Below, piece by piece: positions 30,966-45,600 of a DNA stretch of 64,000 bases. Every line of letters begins with the position of its first letter. Positions within the stretch are counted from its first letter, which is position 1. The notes beneath the pieces were generated by a model. That model was not told the origin of the DNA. It did not search any database and saw only the letters and a program-made list of their open reading frames with translations. The position numbers were made by a program, and so were the translations under genes. The DNA comes from Arcuatula senhousia (taxonomy: Eukaryota; Mollusca; Bivalvia; Mytilida; Mytilidae): NCBI GenBank assembly GCA_963971305.1, contig OZ020306.1, positions 34,493,512-34,557,511 on the forward strand, given 5' to 3'.

Positions 30966-32425
30966 AACAAGAGGCTCCCAAGAGCCTGAATCGCTCACCT
31001 GATTTACACAGATACATATATTTGTAGATATTATTGTGCTTAACCATATGCGATTTAAATTTCTGAAATATCTTGGTTAGTTTTTAAGATATTGGGCTTA
31101 ATAAATGCAAATTTGGCGAAAAATTAGGAAAAAGAACAATAACTCCCACATCAGCAGTCAGATCTTTTTTGAAATTTCAGGACAGGTAAATCTTAACATG
31201 CTGATCACTTTTGATTCTTACACAATTTTGATATCTGAAACCATTTTTGAGTTATTAGCAAAAAAAAGCAATTTATCCCTATGTTCTATTTTTAGCCATG
31301 GTGGCCATGTTTTTTTATGAATAAAAAATCTGACAATAGAGTTGTAGCAGATAAGCTATTAAACAATGGAAAATAGTAAATTTTGACGCTTTAAGGGCCA
31401 TAACTCCTAAAAGAAATGGTTCTACAGCTTTGACCTAATGATTTTGACCTGCTTAATCATATGCAATTTGAATTTTTAAATTATCTTGTATAGTTTTCAA
31501 GATATAGGGCTAAATAAGTGCAAAATTTTCAAAAAATCCAGAAAAAGGGCAATAACTCCTATGTGGATTGTTGGATCTTCTTGAAAATTTCTGAGCAGGT
31601 AGATCTTGAGATGCTGATCACTTTTGTCTCCCATCAGAATTTTGATATCTGTAACTATTTTTGAGTAATTAGCAAAAAACTGCAATTTACCCCTATGTTC
31701 TATTTCAGCCATGGCGGCCATATTTTTTGACGAATCAAAATCTGAACGATAGAATAATAGCAATTATGCTATTAAGCAACTGTGCCAAGTTTGGTTGAAG
31801 TTGGATGCATGGTGTCAGACAAGTTCATCTTTGAAATTCAGGGGAAAAGTAATGAAAATTGGTAAATTTTGACGCTTTAAGGGCGATAACTCCTAAAAGA
31901 AATGGTTCTACAGCTTTGACCTAATTACATGAAACGTAGATCTTGACGTGCTTAATCATATGCAATTTGAATTATTAAAATATCTTGTACAGTTTTCAAG
32001 ATATAGGGCTAAACAAGTGCAAAATTTTGAAAAAATCCAGAAAAAGGGCAATAACTCCTACATCGGTTGTTGGATCTTTTTGAAAATTTCTGGGCAGGTA
32101 GATCTTGAGGTGCTTATCACTTTTATCCTGCCAGAATTTTGATATCTGTGACCGTTTTTGAGTTATTTGCAAAAAACTATATTTGACCCCCCTGTTCTAT
32201 TTTTAGAAACAGCGGCCATGTTTTTTGACGTATCAAAAATCCCAATGCAAACTTTTTGCACATTACCCTAAGGAACAACCATATCAAGTTTCGCTGCAAT
32301 TGGCCAAGCAGTTTCAGAGAAGAAGATGTTTGAAAAAAGCTAACGGACGACAGAAGACGGACGACGGACGGACGCAAAGTGATGGCAATAGCTCACAAGA
32401 CCCTTCGGCTCAGGTGAGCTAAAAA
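30966..32425 (+). mobile_element. Helitron-like element, end type A
   Basis: Starts AACAAGAGGCTCCCAAGAGC and ends CTTCGGCTCAGGTGAGCTAA followed by A. The core is about three units of 420-490 bp with phrases GGGCAATAACTCCTA, TAGATCTTGAGRTGCTGATC and TTTTAGCCATGG. A GACGGACGG tract precedes the 3' end. It lies between TMX3 and CARMIL. Confidence 0.75.
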
Positions 32426-32880
32426 GGAATGCTGTGAGTGAGCTCACATACAGATACCCCAAGCTTCTAATTGGACTCTGCCAAAAACCTAAGTCCAATT
32501 ATCTCCCCTGAATGACATTTGAAAGCAATGCAATTTCTTCATGAAAATCACCATATGAAGTACTTTCTTCTGGTAAAGTTTCATCAAAATAAGCCAAGTG
32601 GTTTAGGAGGAGTTGAGCTTTGCAAAGTCTTTCATGTCAAATTTTATCAAAATCCATCAAGCGGTTAAGGACGGTTAAGAAAGACAGACAGGGTGTCCTT
32701 AAACTTTGTTTGCAGGGTGTAACAAATAAATCCAAAGTACTTCACAACATTGGAAACCACAATATAAACAAACAAAATGATAACAGTATGTGTTTAATGT
32801 TTATAAACATCATATATATAATTATATAAAGTGATAATTATAAAATGTTGGTATATAACAAATGTAATACTTCAGCCACA
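32426..32880. other. Non-coding between the type A element and the CARMIL 3' flank
   Basis: Contains a phrase (AAGCCAAGTGGTTTAGGAGG, then GACAGACAGGGTGTCC) that resembles the inverse of one at 27730-27800, so both may be fragments of one repeat. No gene. Confidence 0.4.
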
Positions 32881-35800
32881 TCATGAGTAAAATGTATCAT
32901 TGAACCACTTGCATAGGATACAAATTGAATACCAATTTAATCAGTCCAGCTGTTGTGTGGTCGACTTAACTTACCACTAGCTTGAAAGTAAAACATCCTA
33001 ATGGGGCCAAACTAGGGAAAAAATACTTCAAACAATTATTTATGTTAGAGGCCAAATTACATGTAGTATCTTATTTAAGGTCTAGTAAACAAAGGCACTT
33101 TAATCTTCATTTATTGGTAAAGTTATATGGGTCATTTTAAACATCTATAAACTATTCTAGTGGATTTCCCAATTTTTTACTTTAACACAGCTTTGTAATT
33201 TTTTTTGAAAATTCCTTGAACCTATTCTAAAAGTTTTTACAGCATTCTACCCTAATGTTACTTCAAAGTAGATTTTTTACAATGTTTAACTAAAGAGAAA
33301 ACTTTATAGAGTTTCACCCACAAAGAATGTTCAAGGAACAATGTATTGCACTATCTCTAGTAGCAGTCTTAACAACTTCTATCATGTACAAAATATATCT
33401 AAAATTAAATAATTCTTGTTCCCAAAAACTAACAAATTGGTCAATAAAACTGAATATGTTGACAGTACACTGAACTTATCAAACAACTTATAATTAAAGT
33501 CTGTATAAATGTAAAGAGATTGATCAATAAAAACTGAAACTATAAATGACAAAATGTTGACAACATTCTTCAAAATGAATATTGAGATTAAATAAAATAT
33601 CTTGCTAAATTTTTTTTTATGTTTCTATATAAGTCAATATAAGAAATTGTCATTGTGTAGAATAGAAAGCCTTAATTGATTGCTAAAACTTCTTTAAAAA
33701 TTCTTTTGAAATTCATCATTTATATTTTTCTACGTTTTCCTCAAATTAATTCTTTTCGACAAGTCTGAAACAGTTTTAATTTTTTTGTAAATACAATTTC
33801 TACCATTTATTCCCTGTAATGTACAAGATTTACTTTATTATTATAATTATATATGGAATAGTGAGGAACAATAATTATTGTAATAACTTATGACAATTTC
33901 TTTTATAATAAATAATAAATGAATCTTAATATTTAAGAATAAACAAATGAAGGTAAATGTAGCGTCCCAAACAAAGTGAAAAAAGTGTTGTCATACGATA
34001 AATGAATTAGTAAAGCATTATATTATCCTACTATTTACACATTATAAATGTCTATTATGCAGGTCCTCACTATGTATAAAGATAAATTAAAGACTAAGAT
34101 TAATGAATATGTTAATACAATACATTGCACATTATTTTGAAGCAAGAAATTAATGAAATAAAAAAGGAATATTTGAAAATTATAATATGTTTATCTAATA
34201 TTATATGTAATTCATTAAAACTCCACAATAAAATTTTCTTGCTTCATAATACAAAAAAAATCTATCAAAATGTATTACTGACTTAGAAAGAAAGATATGA
34301 TCCAACATACACACAGAAAAAGAAGAAGAAAAACTTGCATGTAAATAATATAAAATATTAAAAAGATTTTGGTCCATCAGATAATTTGAAGATAAATAAA
34401 CATTATGATTAGTAAGATGAAAAATCGGAAAAAAAAATAATGAACACAAATAATGAGCTTTTGTTGCAAAGATTCATAACTAAGTCCCATAATTCTCAAA
34501 TGAACACTTAATTTAAGTAAAATGAAACCATCCTCACAACTCAACATCAAACAGAGAATATAATATATAAGGCAGACAAAAAGATTTGAAAAAACTCAAC
34601 CAAGAAAATGACTAGTTTAGATAATGGTACAAATGTATTATTGATTACAAAATTCTACAAATAACTCTGTCAAAAAGAGTCTTAATTTAGAATTTGTGAA
34701 GCAACTATGTCAGGACCAAAGTCCATGACCAATAAGATTCAATGTTAATGTTAATGTGTTATGTTAATGTTAACGACTTCTAATAATGGTCACATATGTA
34801 TAAATGCAGTTAGAACAAGAATGAAATAGACTATTCAGGAGAATTTAACATTCTATATGCAGGCAATTTTACTTAATACCAAACATTTAGCTCAATAGGA
34901 TTAACATTGATATAAATCAATCCAAGTTTAGTTTTAACGTAATGCAGTAGAGAATTCAGTGGGGGAGATTCTAGAGGTTTTAATTTAACTTCACATTAAC
35001 ATAGCTTTGATTGTTAATGCTCAATTTAATTAATTTGCTTAAATAAGGCTGTTTGATTTATGTAAATAGAAAGACAGTTCATTTTAGAATGTAGCAAATG
35101 CCATGCACATCTAACAAAAATGAGTGAACAACATTCATGTTAAAAGTTGAAAATCAAAATATTTGTACAAAAGTATATTTTATATTACTTTGGATTAAAT
35201 AAAACATTATCACACAATTGGATCTACACATCTAATTTTATATTTGACAATATACATAATAATGCATGTTTAAAAGTAAATAATTACACCTAAATGATAA
35301 AAGTTCAAAACTTGTTAAATAACCAATGAAAACACAATTATTGCACTACATCAGCAGACGATTCACAGCACCAGATAAATTCTGAGATATAAATTGATTA
35401 GTACAAGCTCCTTTCAAACATCTATGGCATAACCCTGCATAGCAGGTTGTAATTTTTAACTCACATTGAAAAATAAGATGAGAGTGAGTGATGGTGTTTA
35501 ACGCCGCCCTTTATTGATGCACCTGGGCCATGTAAGGCGGTCAATTTTAAAGGTGGAGGAAACTGTAGTACGCAGAGAAAGCCACCAACCTTGGGCAGAT
35601 AACTGACAAACATTGAAAAATATACAATTCAGGGTTTGCATTTGCTTATAAAACTGGACCAAAAACAGATCTATGACAGGGAATGGTCCTGTGCCCCATT
35701 ACAATTGTTTATAGTTGAAATGCAGTGTACCATTGCAAGGCCCTTTTCATGGTCAGTCGAACGGTTGCACTGGGCATATTGTTTGGATTCAAAGTAAAAA

Positions 35801-36308
35801 TGAATCTATTGGATAGAATAATCACGTTCAATTTCAATTGACATAATGAAACTTAGCAAAGCCTTTGTAACTTCCTCTTGTTCCTTTATAGTTACAGTGA
35901 CAACACACAGGAATGAAACCTAATGTTAATATCAGACAAACTTTAAATGGGACTAAATCAGTGCTTTATAAACTTTGTAAATTAATAATAACATATTTTC
36001 ACATCTTTCACAGACAGATCTTAAACCATAACTTTTCAAAGAAAAATCTCATCTTCATCTAAAGCCTACAAATGACTCTGACTTAATTATACATTTGATT
36101 TAACAGTTATTCTTTAAAAAATCATCTTGCAATAAAAAAAAACGACAAAAAATTCAATAGTATCGAACAACAAATAATTTTGGCTCTTTTAAATTTCTTT
36201 GGAAAATATATATCTCTTTGCCATTTCATTTTTTGATTAAAGAAATAAACAACAATACTTTGAAAATCACAACATAACTATTTTATACATGTATATTATC
36301 CTTAACTA
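32880..36308 (-). other. Probable CARMIL 3' UTR and downstream flank, no gene
   Basis: Very AT-rich, with no long ORF in any frame. Several TTTATT (AATAAA on the minus strand) occur, for example near 33805 and 33833, but none is decisive. A SINE-like repeat lies at 35485-35612. A short ATGTTA-type microsatellite lies near 34741-34770. Confidence 0.4.
35485..35612. repeat. SINE-like dispersed repeat, copy 2
   Basis: Same order of blocks as at 24479-24600, with a better preserved left part (GGTGTTTAACGCCGCCC). No poly-A tail seen at either copy. Confidence 0.6.
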
Positions 36309-36661
36309 TCAAACCATGATAACTTCATTCTCAAATTCTGTCTTTTCTTCTTCAATATTATTACTGTCAGCAGATAAACTATCAGATGACCTTTTTGAAC
36401 TACCATTCTCAGAAGAATCTTTCTTTTCATCATTAGTCTTGCTGTCATCTTCCTTTTCACCATTTTCTGTTTGATCTTTTTTAGTTTCTACGCTATCTTC
36501 TTCGACGTCTTCCACAAGTTTTCTTGAGTCATTGAGCAGGGAATTATTTGTTGTCTCGGATAAGTCACTCGAGGATTTAGAAGAGGGAAGTGGCTTTTCT
36601 CCTATACTAGCATCTTTATTTGGTTTAATAAACATGGATACAGGCCTTGTAGAATTCTCAG
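36309..36661 (-). CDS. CARMIL: CARMIL terminal coding exon, acidic tail and C-terminus
   Basis: 353 nt from acceptor attttgtag to TGA at 36309-36311. It begins (A)[20 protein letters not shown], is rich in Ser, Asp, Glu and Lys, and ends [13 protein letters not shown]. Vertebrate CARMIL1 ends similarly (EKEFIFV), so the extreme C-terminus appears conserved. Confidence 0.9.
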
Positions 36662-39600
36662 CTACAAAATAACAATAAGAATGAATCAAACGGAAGTACT
36701 GAGTATTGAATATAAAACATTGAAGAAATTGAAAGGCAATCTCTTATCAAAACAATGTGAATATATGATAAAATGTTGCGTCTAAATTTCTTCCTTTCTG
36801 TTTCCTTTTTTATTCTAATTTACAAAAGAATCAATTGTCTGTGACTGAAGATAGTTGGTAAAATTGTGTGATATATATTTTTTAAATTTAAAGAAACTAG
36901 TATATAAATGACACAAATATATGAAGCCTGCATTGATAAATGATGATAGATGTATTTCTTTAAGATAGCCCTTCATTATAACAATTTGTACTGTATTTTC
37001 AATGTTTATAAATCAGAGCAATTATTGTTTTACTAGCAAAATCAATAAATGGTATTAAGCTGGCACAAACTGCACTCATATTTTCTTCTAAAAAATAATC
37101 TTCAGCAATAAAACCCAATCAGATGTCTAAATCTAGCTGAGCAATTTCAACCCTAAGTCATCACCAATATAAACTGAGATATTCTGTCTTTACATATCAT
37201 TGATATCTAGTTTTTGTTTAGAGGACAGATACATAATTTAGGCTATGTTCCCATTTGACAAATTGGCATGTATAGCAAGGAAAGTTCTTGAAATACATAT
37301 GTTAATATGCAATTAAGATTTGTATAGATGTTTTTGATGTATTATAATAGTCATTACAAAAAATATATGGGATAAGTGTTCTATTTTTACAAGTGAAAAA
37401 AAATAATATTTTGGGAGAAGATTTTCTCTAACAGAAACTTGATAAGAATGTGTATTATCTACATGCAGGTCTGAAAATTGTGTTACAAATTAAATATACA
37501 ATTTTAAACATATATGAAACAGTTTTTTTAATAATATTTTAAAAATGCTATAAACACGAAGTAAATGTGTCTCCTGAGACACAAATGATCCAAATTTGTT
37601 GTTTTTAGTTTTTTTTTATGCGTTGCTTTTGTTATGATTCATAAGTGTACATAGTTTCATGAAGATCTGACTGGCAGTTTCATTGAAATTAACTTTAGAA
37701 TTTTAAGTGTAAAACTGTGGACAGACTGACACAAATGGACAGACCAAAAAAGTTAAATATCTCTCAACTCTTGTAAATCGGTCATTAATACATGTTTAAA
37801 TATAAATCAGTTTCTTTTCAGGGAAAAATGAGCATAACAGCAACAATTGAAATTGGAAGAGGCAGGGTCACTTCCAAAGCCAGCTTAGTGAATGGTGTAA
37901 TTTTGAATGCATGATGCAAAATGCTGCAAATTTAGTTTGTCAGAGATTGCCTTTCAGATAGTTGGCAAAACCTCCCATATGGCACAAGAGTCTGCTCTTT
38001 GAATTCTAAAAATATCTGCATAATCCATGCAATTCAGCTAAAACACTAATCTAGCCATAATTTACTTCTTCTAAATCATAACTATACATTTTTACTCATT
38101 TCATTGTGCTTTTGTTTAATACTAAATAACTACATTTAATGACGGATAATAACAAGACTTGTCAATGGTCTGTTTGACTTCTCCATATAAAAATAGACTT
38201 GGCTATAAATAACTATATTTTTCAAATGCATAACATGACCAAACACATTTTCCATGGCTTTGTGAATCAAATCTGCCAAACTTTAACGGGTTTATATGAC
38301 TATATTAAGTTTTTTAGAGTTTTACATGAATCAAAACATATTTCCACAAATTTCAAAACCCTTTTAGATAAAAGATTTAATGTTCAAAAGTCAAGAACCT
38401 CAAATATTGTCAAAGGCAGATTTGATCCACAGTTGAGGGTTGGAAATTTGTGCCGTGAAGGAAGATAGTGCAACCATGGTATAATTTATCATTCTTTATC
38501 CCATGTCCTTACAATTTAACTGATGCTATGAATTATTCTCTCAGGAAGCTAAAAAATTAAATCATTAGTGAGATTTTGAGATGTTATCTTCTGTGGATTC
38601 ATTTACTTTCATGTTACAAATTTTTGTGGTTTGATGAAAATTTATAAATTCCTGGATCCTTTAATTTGTGGTTCTGAAGCATACAGATCAATGTTAAATT
38701 TCCTTTTCGTGGGGTATCAATTTTCTTGAGGTATCAAATTTTGTGGGTCAAGGCTACCCATGAAAACCATGAAAATTGATACCCCAAGAATAATAATGAA
38801 AGCAGAGTACCCCGGTAATCTAGATGATGATGAATAATTCCTCAATATGATTTATGAAATTTTAGACTTGGCACATATTTTCTATGCTTTAAAAATGTCC
38901 ACTTCAGCATACTTATCTCCTAAAATTTGATTTTTAATATTCATTACAACTATTGTTGTGTCCTGTGAATTAACATGTGCATTTTTAAAATAACATTTTA
39001 TTTGCCTTGTTTAAGCTTATCTTTCAACTCCACAAAATTCTAGCATTTCTAACTTTCAATAGAACATGCCATCTATTTTGACAAGCTTATTCCAGGCTTT
39101 TGTTAGTTTGAATATGATTACCCAAATTTATTATGATTTTCTTTTAAAAGCACCAACTTCATCTTGTAAAACTGGAAGAAATATCAACTATAAACATGAG
39201 TATAGGAAAATCTGAAATAATTATTTAAACTTTTAACCTAATTTCCAAATACATGAAATCACAGATTTCTAAAAGTGAGTCATATTCATAATATATTATT
39301 TTTCAATGTTGTTTCTTTTTCAAGAATTTCATGTAAATGTAAGCAAACAATCTTTTTTCAGAATATTTTTCATCCACTGATGAAAACAACAAAATCTCAA
39401 GAAAAGTTAAATTGAGGTGCTGACAAAGGAATTGAAATTTGGGGGTGTACCATTAAATAACATATTACTTGAGCTATGAAAATCAATCATCAATTTGTCA
39501 GTATTTTTTGAATTGGTTAATAAAACCTTGTTAACAGAAACAAACCTCAAGCAAAACTTTACAAAAAATAAATAAATAATGTTTAATGACAATTAATTTC

Positions 39601-42600
39601 TAACACACTTTTTAAATGTTAAAAACAATTAAGAAAGGACTCTAGCTACTGGCCTATGAAATATAAATGTGATTTACTGTTTCCTCATCAATACTAACCT
39701 TTGTCTGTAATGGGAGGAATGCTTCTGGGCAGGGAACCAGATTTACCTGGCGCTGGTGACTTTTTGTCTCCCTCGCTCTCTAGGGCTGTAATGTAATGTG
39801 TTAGACGGTTAAATTGAAGCGCAATAGCAGTAGGTGATATCTTAGTCATGTCATGTTTATTTCTCCATGTTATTCAATGGATTTTTAACATTTGTTTTCC
39901 ACTACCATGTTAAAGGCATAGATTAGCACCAACATTATGCTTGTCCAAAAAATATAATGCTGTCGTCTCCATTATTCTAAAAATCTACCAATATGAATGT
40001 ATTTAGTTAGTTCGTATTGGAATTCAATCCATTATGACCTCATCTATTACTTTAAATAATGTTGTAAGATTTAAAAAATGTTTTTATGAATACTTTTTCA
40101 TGGTATATTTATACCATTTCTGATGTTTATTTAACAAATGCATGAAAGTTTAAAATGTTAAGACTTTGTTCCATAGGATTCAAAATAAATCCTAGGTCAA
40201 TGTTTTTTTTTCTGTGGTTTTTCAAGGAAGTAAAGTATAACACGTTTAAATGAAGTGTGCAATAAGACCAGTATACATTTGTCCATTTTTATATAAAGTA
40301 GCAAAGTTCAGTATATAAAGCATGCTATATTCAAGTTACATTTAAAGTATAAGATATTGAAGATAATAAGTAAATTGTAAAGCAAGTAAAGTAGAAATAG
40401 AAATTCTTAAATATGTTTTCTTAATTTTTGCATTAGCCACAAGCTTGTACAAACAATATCATATCTTTTCATATCCACATTGCATCTTTTATCCTGTATG
40501 TCTCTTTTTGTTGCAGTCAACACATAAATCATTATCTTAGTTTGAATACTTCATTGTTCAGATATGGAACTCCTTATCAATTGTTAATGAAGGCAAATAT
40601 ACAAGCAATGTCAGTGAAGAATATGAGAGCTTTTGATCATTACTTACAAGTATCACTTAAATCTAATCAAATATATATTATCTTTTAAGATTGTATATAA
40701 CATTACAACCAATGTTATCATATTTTTTTGTCAAATCATAAGGATTTCATTATACATGAACTATGTATTCAATTGCTGAATTTATAAAATTTCTCTATTC
40801 TGAATCAAGGAAGGAAATATTTGAATCCAAAATTCTAATGCCATTGGCTGATAGAAAATATCACCAAACATTTTTTTAAACTAATATTCAAATAGGAAAT
40901 ATTCAAATCCATTCCAATTTGTGTGAACATTTATGAGGAAGTGGAATCTACTTACCATCACTTTTAACACTTGAGCGAGGTTTGGGCATGAGATTTGGTT
41001 TTGGTGCGGGTGCTGGCTTTGGAGCTTTTAATTCTCCATCTACAAAATAATCTACCTCAATGAGCCATCTGAAACCTCAGCACTTTCATGATGACCTCTT
41101 GGTTGACAGCAATAGTAATAGAAAAAGTACAGTAAGAATATTCAAATAAAGCTTCTTTTTCCGCAAGGACAAGCGCATGAACAAGGGCAGAAAATACTGC
41201 ACATTCAAATGGTTGCTTTTCAAAATTTCGAACAGATAAAGCCATCAATTTTTAGGATTTGGAGGAAAAAGCCAAGATAATTTTGCTTTGATTGTCACAA
41301 TATACCTGATTTTAGATTTGTACCTACAATTGAAAACAAAAATAACGGGGAAGAAGAAGCCTCATTCTATTTTAACCCTCATTGAATACATTAATAATGC
41401 AAAAATTTAACCCACATTGAATATATCAATAATGCAAATCAACTTCTAATCAAACCCACACAAAAATACTGTGGAAGTACTGAAACTTAATACTGTGGTT
41501 TCATTATTATTCGTGGGATATCAATTTTCTTGGTTTTTGTGGATGGAGTTGACCCATGAAATTAAATACCACACAAAAAGGAAATTTAACATTGATCTGT
41601 ATGCTGCATGCAGACTTCAGAACCACAAATTTAAGAATCCACAAACTTATCAATTTTTGTCAAACCACGAAAATTGGTACCCACAAAAATAAACGAATCC
41701 ACAGTAACATGTACTACAAATAGTTAAGAATGATTAATATTAAACTTTCAATAAATTGCAGACAGGCATATAACGACATGCAAAGAAAAACTTATTTTTG
41801 CTCAGATTTTAAAGTGGCAAGAAGATAACCAATTTTTTTCATATCTGAAAAACAAAAATGTGAGGACTCTATGAACATGATGAAGAAATCAAGGTTTTGA
41901 ACTGTTACCTTCCCCAGTAGCTGAGCTTCGGGAACCAGTAGATGTTCTATTATTTCCAGTACGTGGTGAAGGTTTAGGTTTATTTAGTGACTTTGGTGTT
42001 TTCTCAGCTGTAGTGGTCTGTGAAGGTTTGGGTGATACTGAGGTGTCAGGCTTTGGGGTAGGTTTTAAGGCATCTTTGTTGTTTGTATTTGATTCTTTGT
42101 CTTTATCTTTTGATTCCTCCGAAGATTTTCCCTATAAAAATGAGAACTCAGATTAAAATAATGAACAAGGTAATACAACTCAAAGCCCTTGGTTAAGTTG
42201 TTAAAGTATTAAGAATTTTTAGGTATTGCAGCATGTTTTAAAAGTGGAGGGGATATAGTTTTGGGGTCCATTCATCTGTCTATCCATCCATTTGTCCGTC
42301 TGTCTGTCCATCCATCCGTTCATTTGTCTAAAATAATGCAAGATTGGGCATCAAGTCTTTTGGACAAATTCTTGCTTTTTTCTTGAATTACACATGTCCA
42401 ATAGCCAATTTTTATATTAAATATTGTTGATTTTACATGTTAATCTCTCAATCCCTTTACTTAAGATATTCAACATTTTCATTACACAGTCTATATAAAC
42501 TTACAAATGATCTCCTATTTTGTTGTTTGAGTTTGATTTGAGCCAACATATCACCTCCAAACCCCATGCCTCCCATCGGAGGTCTTAAAGCCTTCTTTGG

Positions 42601-45600
42601 CTCCTTGACCTCCTCTTTCTTTTCTTCAGCTGATTCTTCTTTGACCTCAACTTTAACCTCTGAAATGTCAAGGTCATATTGCATATAGATTTTCAATTAT
42701 CGTCATTAAGAAAATTATTAGGTATTAATTATGTATTCTCATTATGACATGCATTTGCAGTACTGATTGCTGTTCAGTTGTTTTTTGTGTGTTGTTGTGT
42801 AACATTTTTCTTCAGCTTGTTCTCCTTGTGTTGACAGGTTTTTTCTTTGCCATTTCAAACTTCGGACATTCTGATGCCCCATTGGTACCTCTCTACTTCT
42901 TGTAAAGCTCATAAATCCAAACCAACAGAAATTTCACAAAACAGACAAAAGAAAAAGCAACTTTAACTAGTTCAAGACATAAAACTCTTATTCTTTTGTG
43001 CTACAATTAGCTTTTTTTATTCATAGCTGTTTGATTGCATTTAATTCATTAGTGTTAACATTTCAATAATGCCAAGTGAAATATTCGATGTCAACCAAAT
43101 GCTAAAGATAAAACAAAATCCCAAACTTGAAAGAAGGAAAAAAGATCTTTATATAAAATACTTCCTACAACACTAAATGTGAACTCTTAAATTTTACCCT
43201 TGGGAGCCTCTTTCTGTTCTTCTGGTTCTGTATTTTCTTTGTCTGGTACACTGTTTGCCTTGCTCTCTACTGTAGGTTCATTTTCAACCTTCACCTCTTC
43301 TTTTTCTTTCTCTTTCTCTTTATCTTTGTCTTCATCTTTTGATTTACCTTTTCCAAATCTTGAGAAGAATCTGTGCATAAAATTAACTAATATGACATTT
43401 ATATTTTCGCTAAGTTGTGTTCCAATAAGGTTTCAAATTTGCATTCCATATTCCATCTAATAATCATAAAGTCAACCATTTAAAATAATCAAAGCTTATA
43501 CATTGTACATTTTAAAAGTAAACAAATTAAATGACATTTTTGGTTCTGTTAAGTATTTTCAAGGAAACATTTTGCAAAATTGTCAGAAATAAATTGGGTG
43601 ATTCATAGCATTGAAGTGGACATGCTAAGAAAAGAATATTGAGAAAAAAGTATTCAAATTTGTGTATTTACTAATAATCATTTTTGAAAACAATCTTATA
43701 AGATATTTTTTCATGCATTCTAATTGATCAAGAAATATTTAATGATCTATAATAAAACCATGCCATGCTTAGAAAGGTAATCAAAGAGTGTGTAACATAA
43801 GTGGGAATCTTCAAGGCAAACAACTAATAAGTTAGAAACCTATCATTAAATTGTGATCAGTCAATAAATCAAATTAAAAAGAATCTAAATGTTTTGAAGA
43901 ATACTTTGTCTGTACTAAAGAAACATTCTGCATAAAATTGTCATAAACACTCGTATTCCTGAAAAATATCAACAAGCCTAATCTGATTTTCATGATTTTT
44001 TTGTTTTAAACAAGAGAAATTATGATTTTAATGAAATAAGAATCAGAAGATCTTCATCAAAAACTAGGAGTTGTTTTAGGTAACTATAACTGATGTCTCC
44101 CCTTCATTCTGTGTATTTAACATACATATAAGAGTCATGAGGTCAACATAAAAGGTCAACCATGTACTAAATATCTAAGGCCTATGTAAAAGACAAAAAA
44201 GTTATGGTCTAGACAAGGTTTCGCCGAGAAGAATAAGAAGATGAAGATCTCATGGTACAACAATATGTCTCCCTTCGGTGAAGAGGAGACATAATAATAA
44301 TTAATTTTTTGTATGGGGAGAACAAAGAACCTGAATATCATGGAACCTAGAAGACAAATAGATCATATTGTGTATTACAATAGAATTGTGAAAATGACAA
44401 TGGCCTTAACTTGGAACAACAAAGATATTGAACTGCATGTAATTGAATCTCAGTCCTCCATCCTCCATGTAGTGCCCAATTTCATTGTTATCTAAAGCAA
44501 GCCTAGAATAGGCATGTAGAAGCGACCTTAACAATAATGAGCATTAGCAAGCAACATGTCAGATGTGTTAGATGGCAATACACACTGCAGACTAACTAAA
44601 CACATAAGGTTAACTTGAACAAAGATGAAACATACAGGAAGTTAACTTCCAAGCAAATAGTTTCTACCCCATTTCCAATTACAGAAAGGGGTCACCGCCT
44701 TTTCATGTTAAATGTACATTCTCTTCAAACTCAAACTGAAAGCTATAATAAAAGCAATACTATTTCAAGGAAGGAAAATAAAATTTCTAGCTTAGGCAAT
44801 ATGAAGCTACCTAACCAGCCAAGGGTCAATTATTCATGAATCAAGCATGGAATAGTACCTGACAAATAAATAAATAAAAGAAATGATCTAAAATAATTAC
44901 GGTTTTGATTTATGTTCCTTTTGATCTTTAGATGCCGTCTCCTTTTTATCCTTTCCAAATGGAAATAAAGATTTTAAACCACCTTCCGTCTTTCCATCCT
45001 GACTGGGTTTACGACTGTAGTGAGATAAAGGTTATTGAATCCGACCATCATAATTATGTCATTGCATAAATAGGTCAGATACAGTGAAAATATCAGATTA
45101 AACAACTGCTGAATGTTTTTTACATGCATTCTGTATGGACAGTTGTTGTAAATGCTTTAATCTTTTCCACTATTCATTTAAAGTTACAAGTTTCTTTTTC
45201 GTTTTTTTTTTTTTTCTAAACTAAGTTACTTTTATCACACTTAATTAAAATATAACAGCTGTATGAAATGAATGGAAGCTTTCTAAACTCTTGAATACCA
45301 TAAAGAAAGTGAAAGGTCTATATATATATGCAATAAATGCTCCCTCTTTTTATCTAAATACAATACAAGCATGATTATATATATATTTGAACTATGAATT
45401 CAAGAATTATGAATAATTAAAACACAAACTTTGAAAAAATAACTGCAAACAAATTAGCCATTACCTTGGATTTCTCAGTACAAATCAAAATAATATTAGA
45501 AAATAAATTACTTTTATATGCTAATTAACAAAGCATTTACTTTTTGAGATACCAGTAAATAATACTGGTTTAACAAATCCTAAAATAATTAATAATATAC

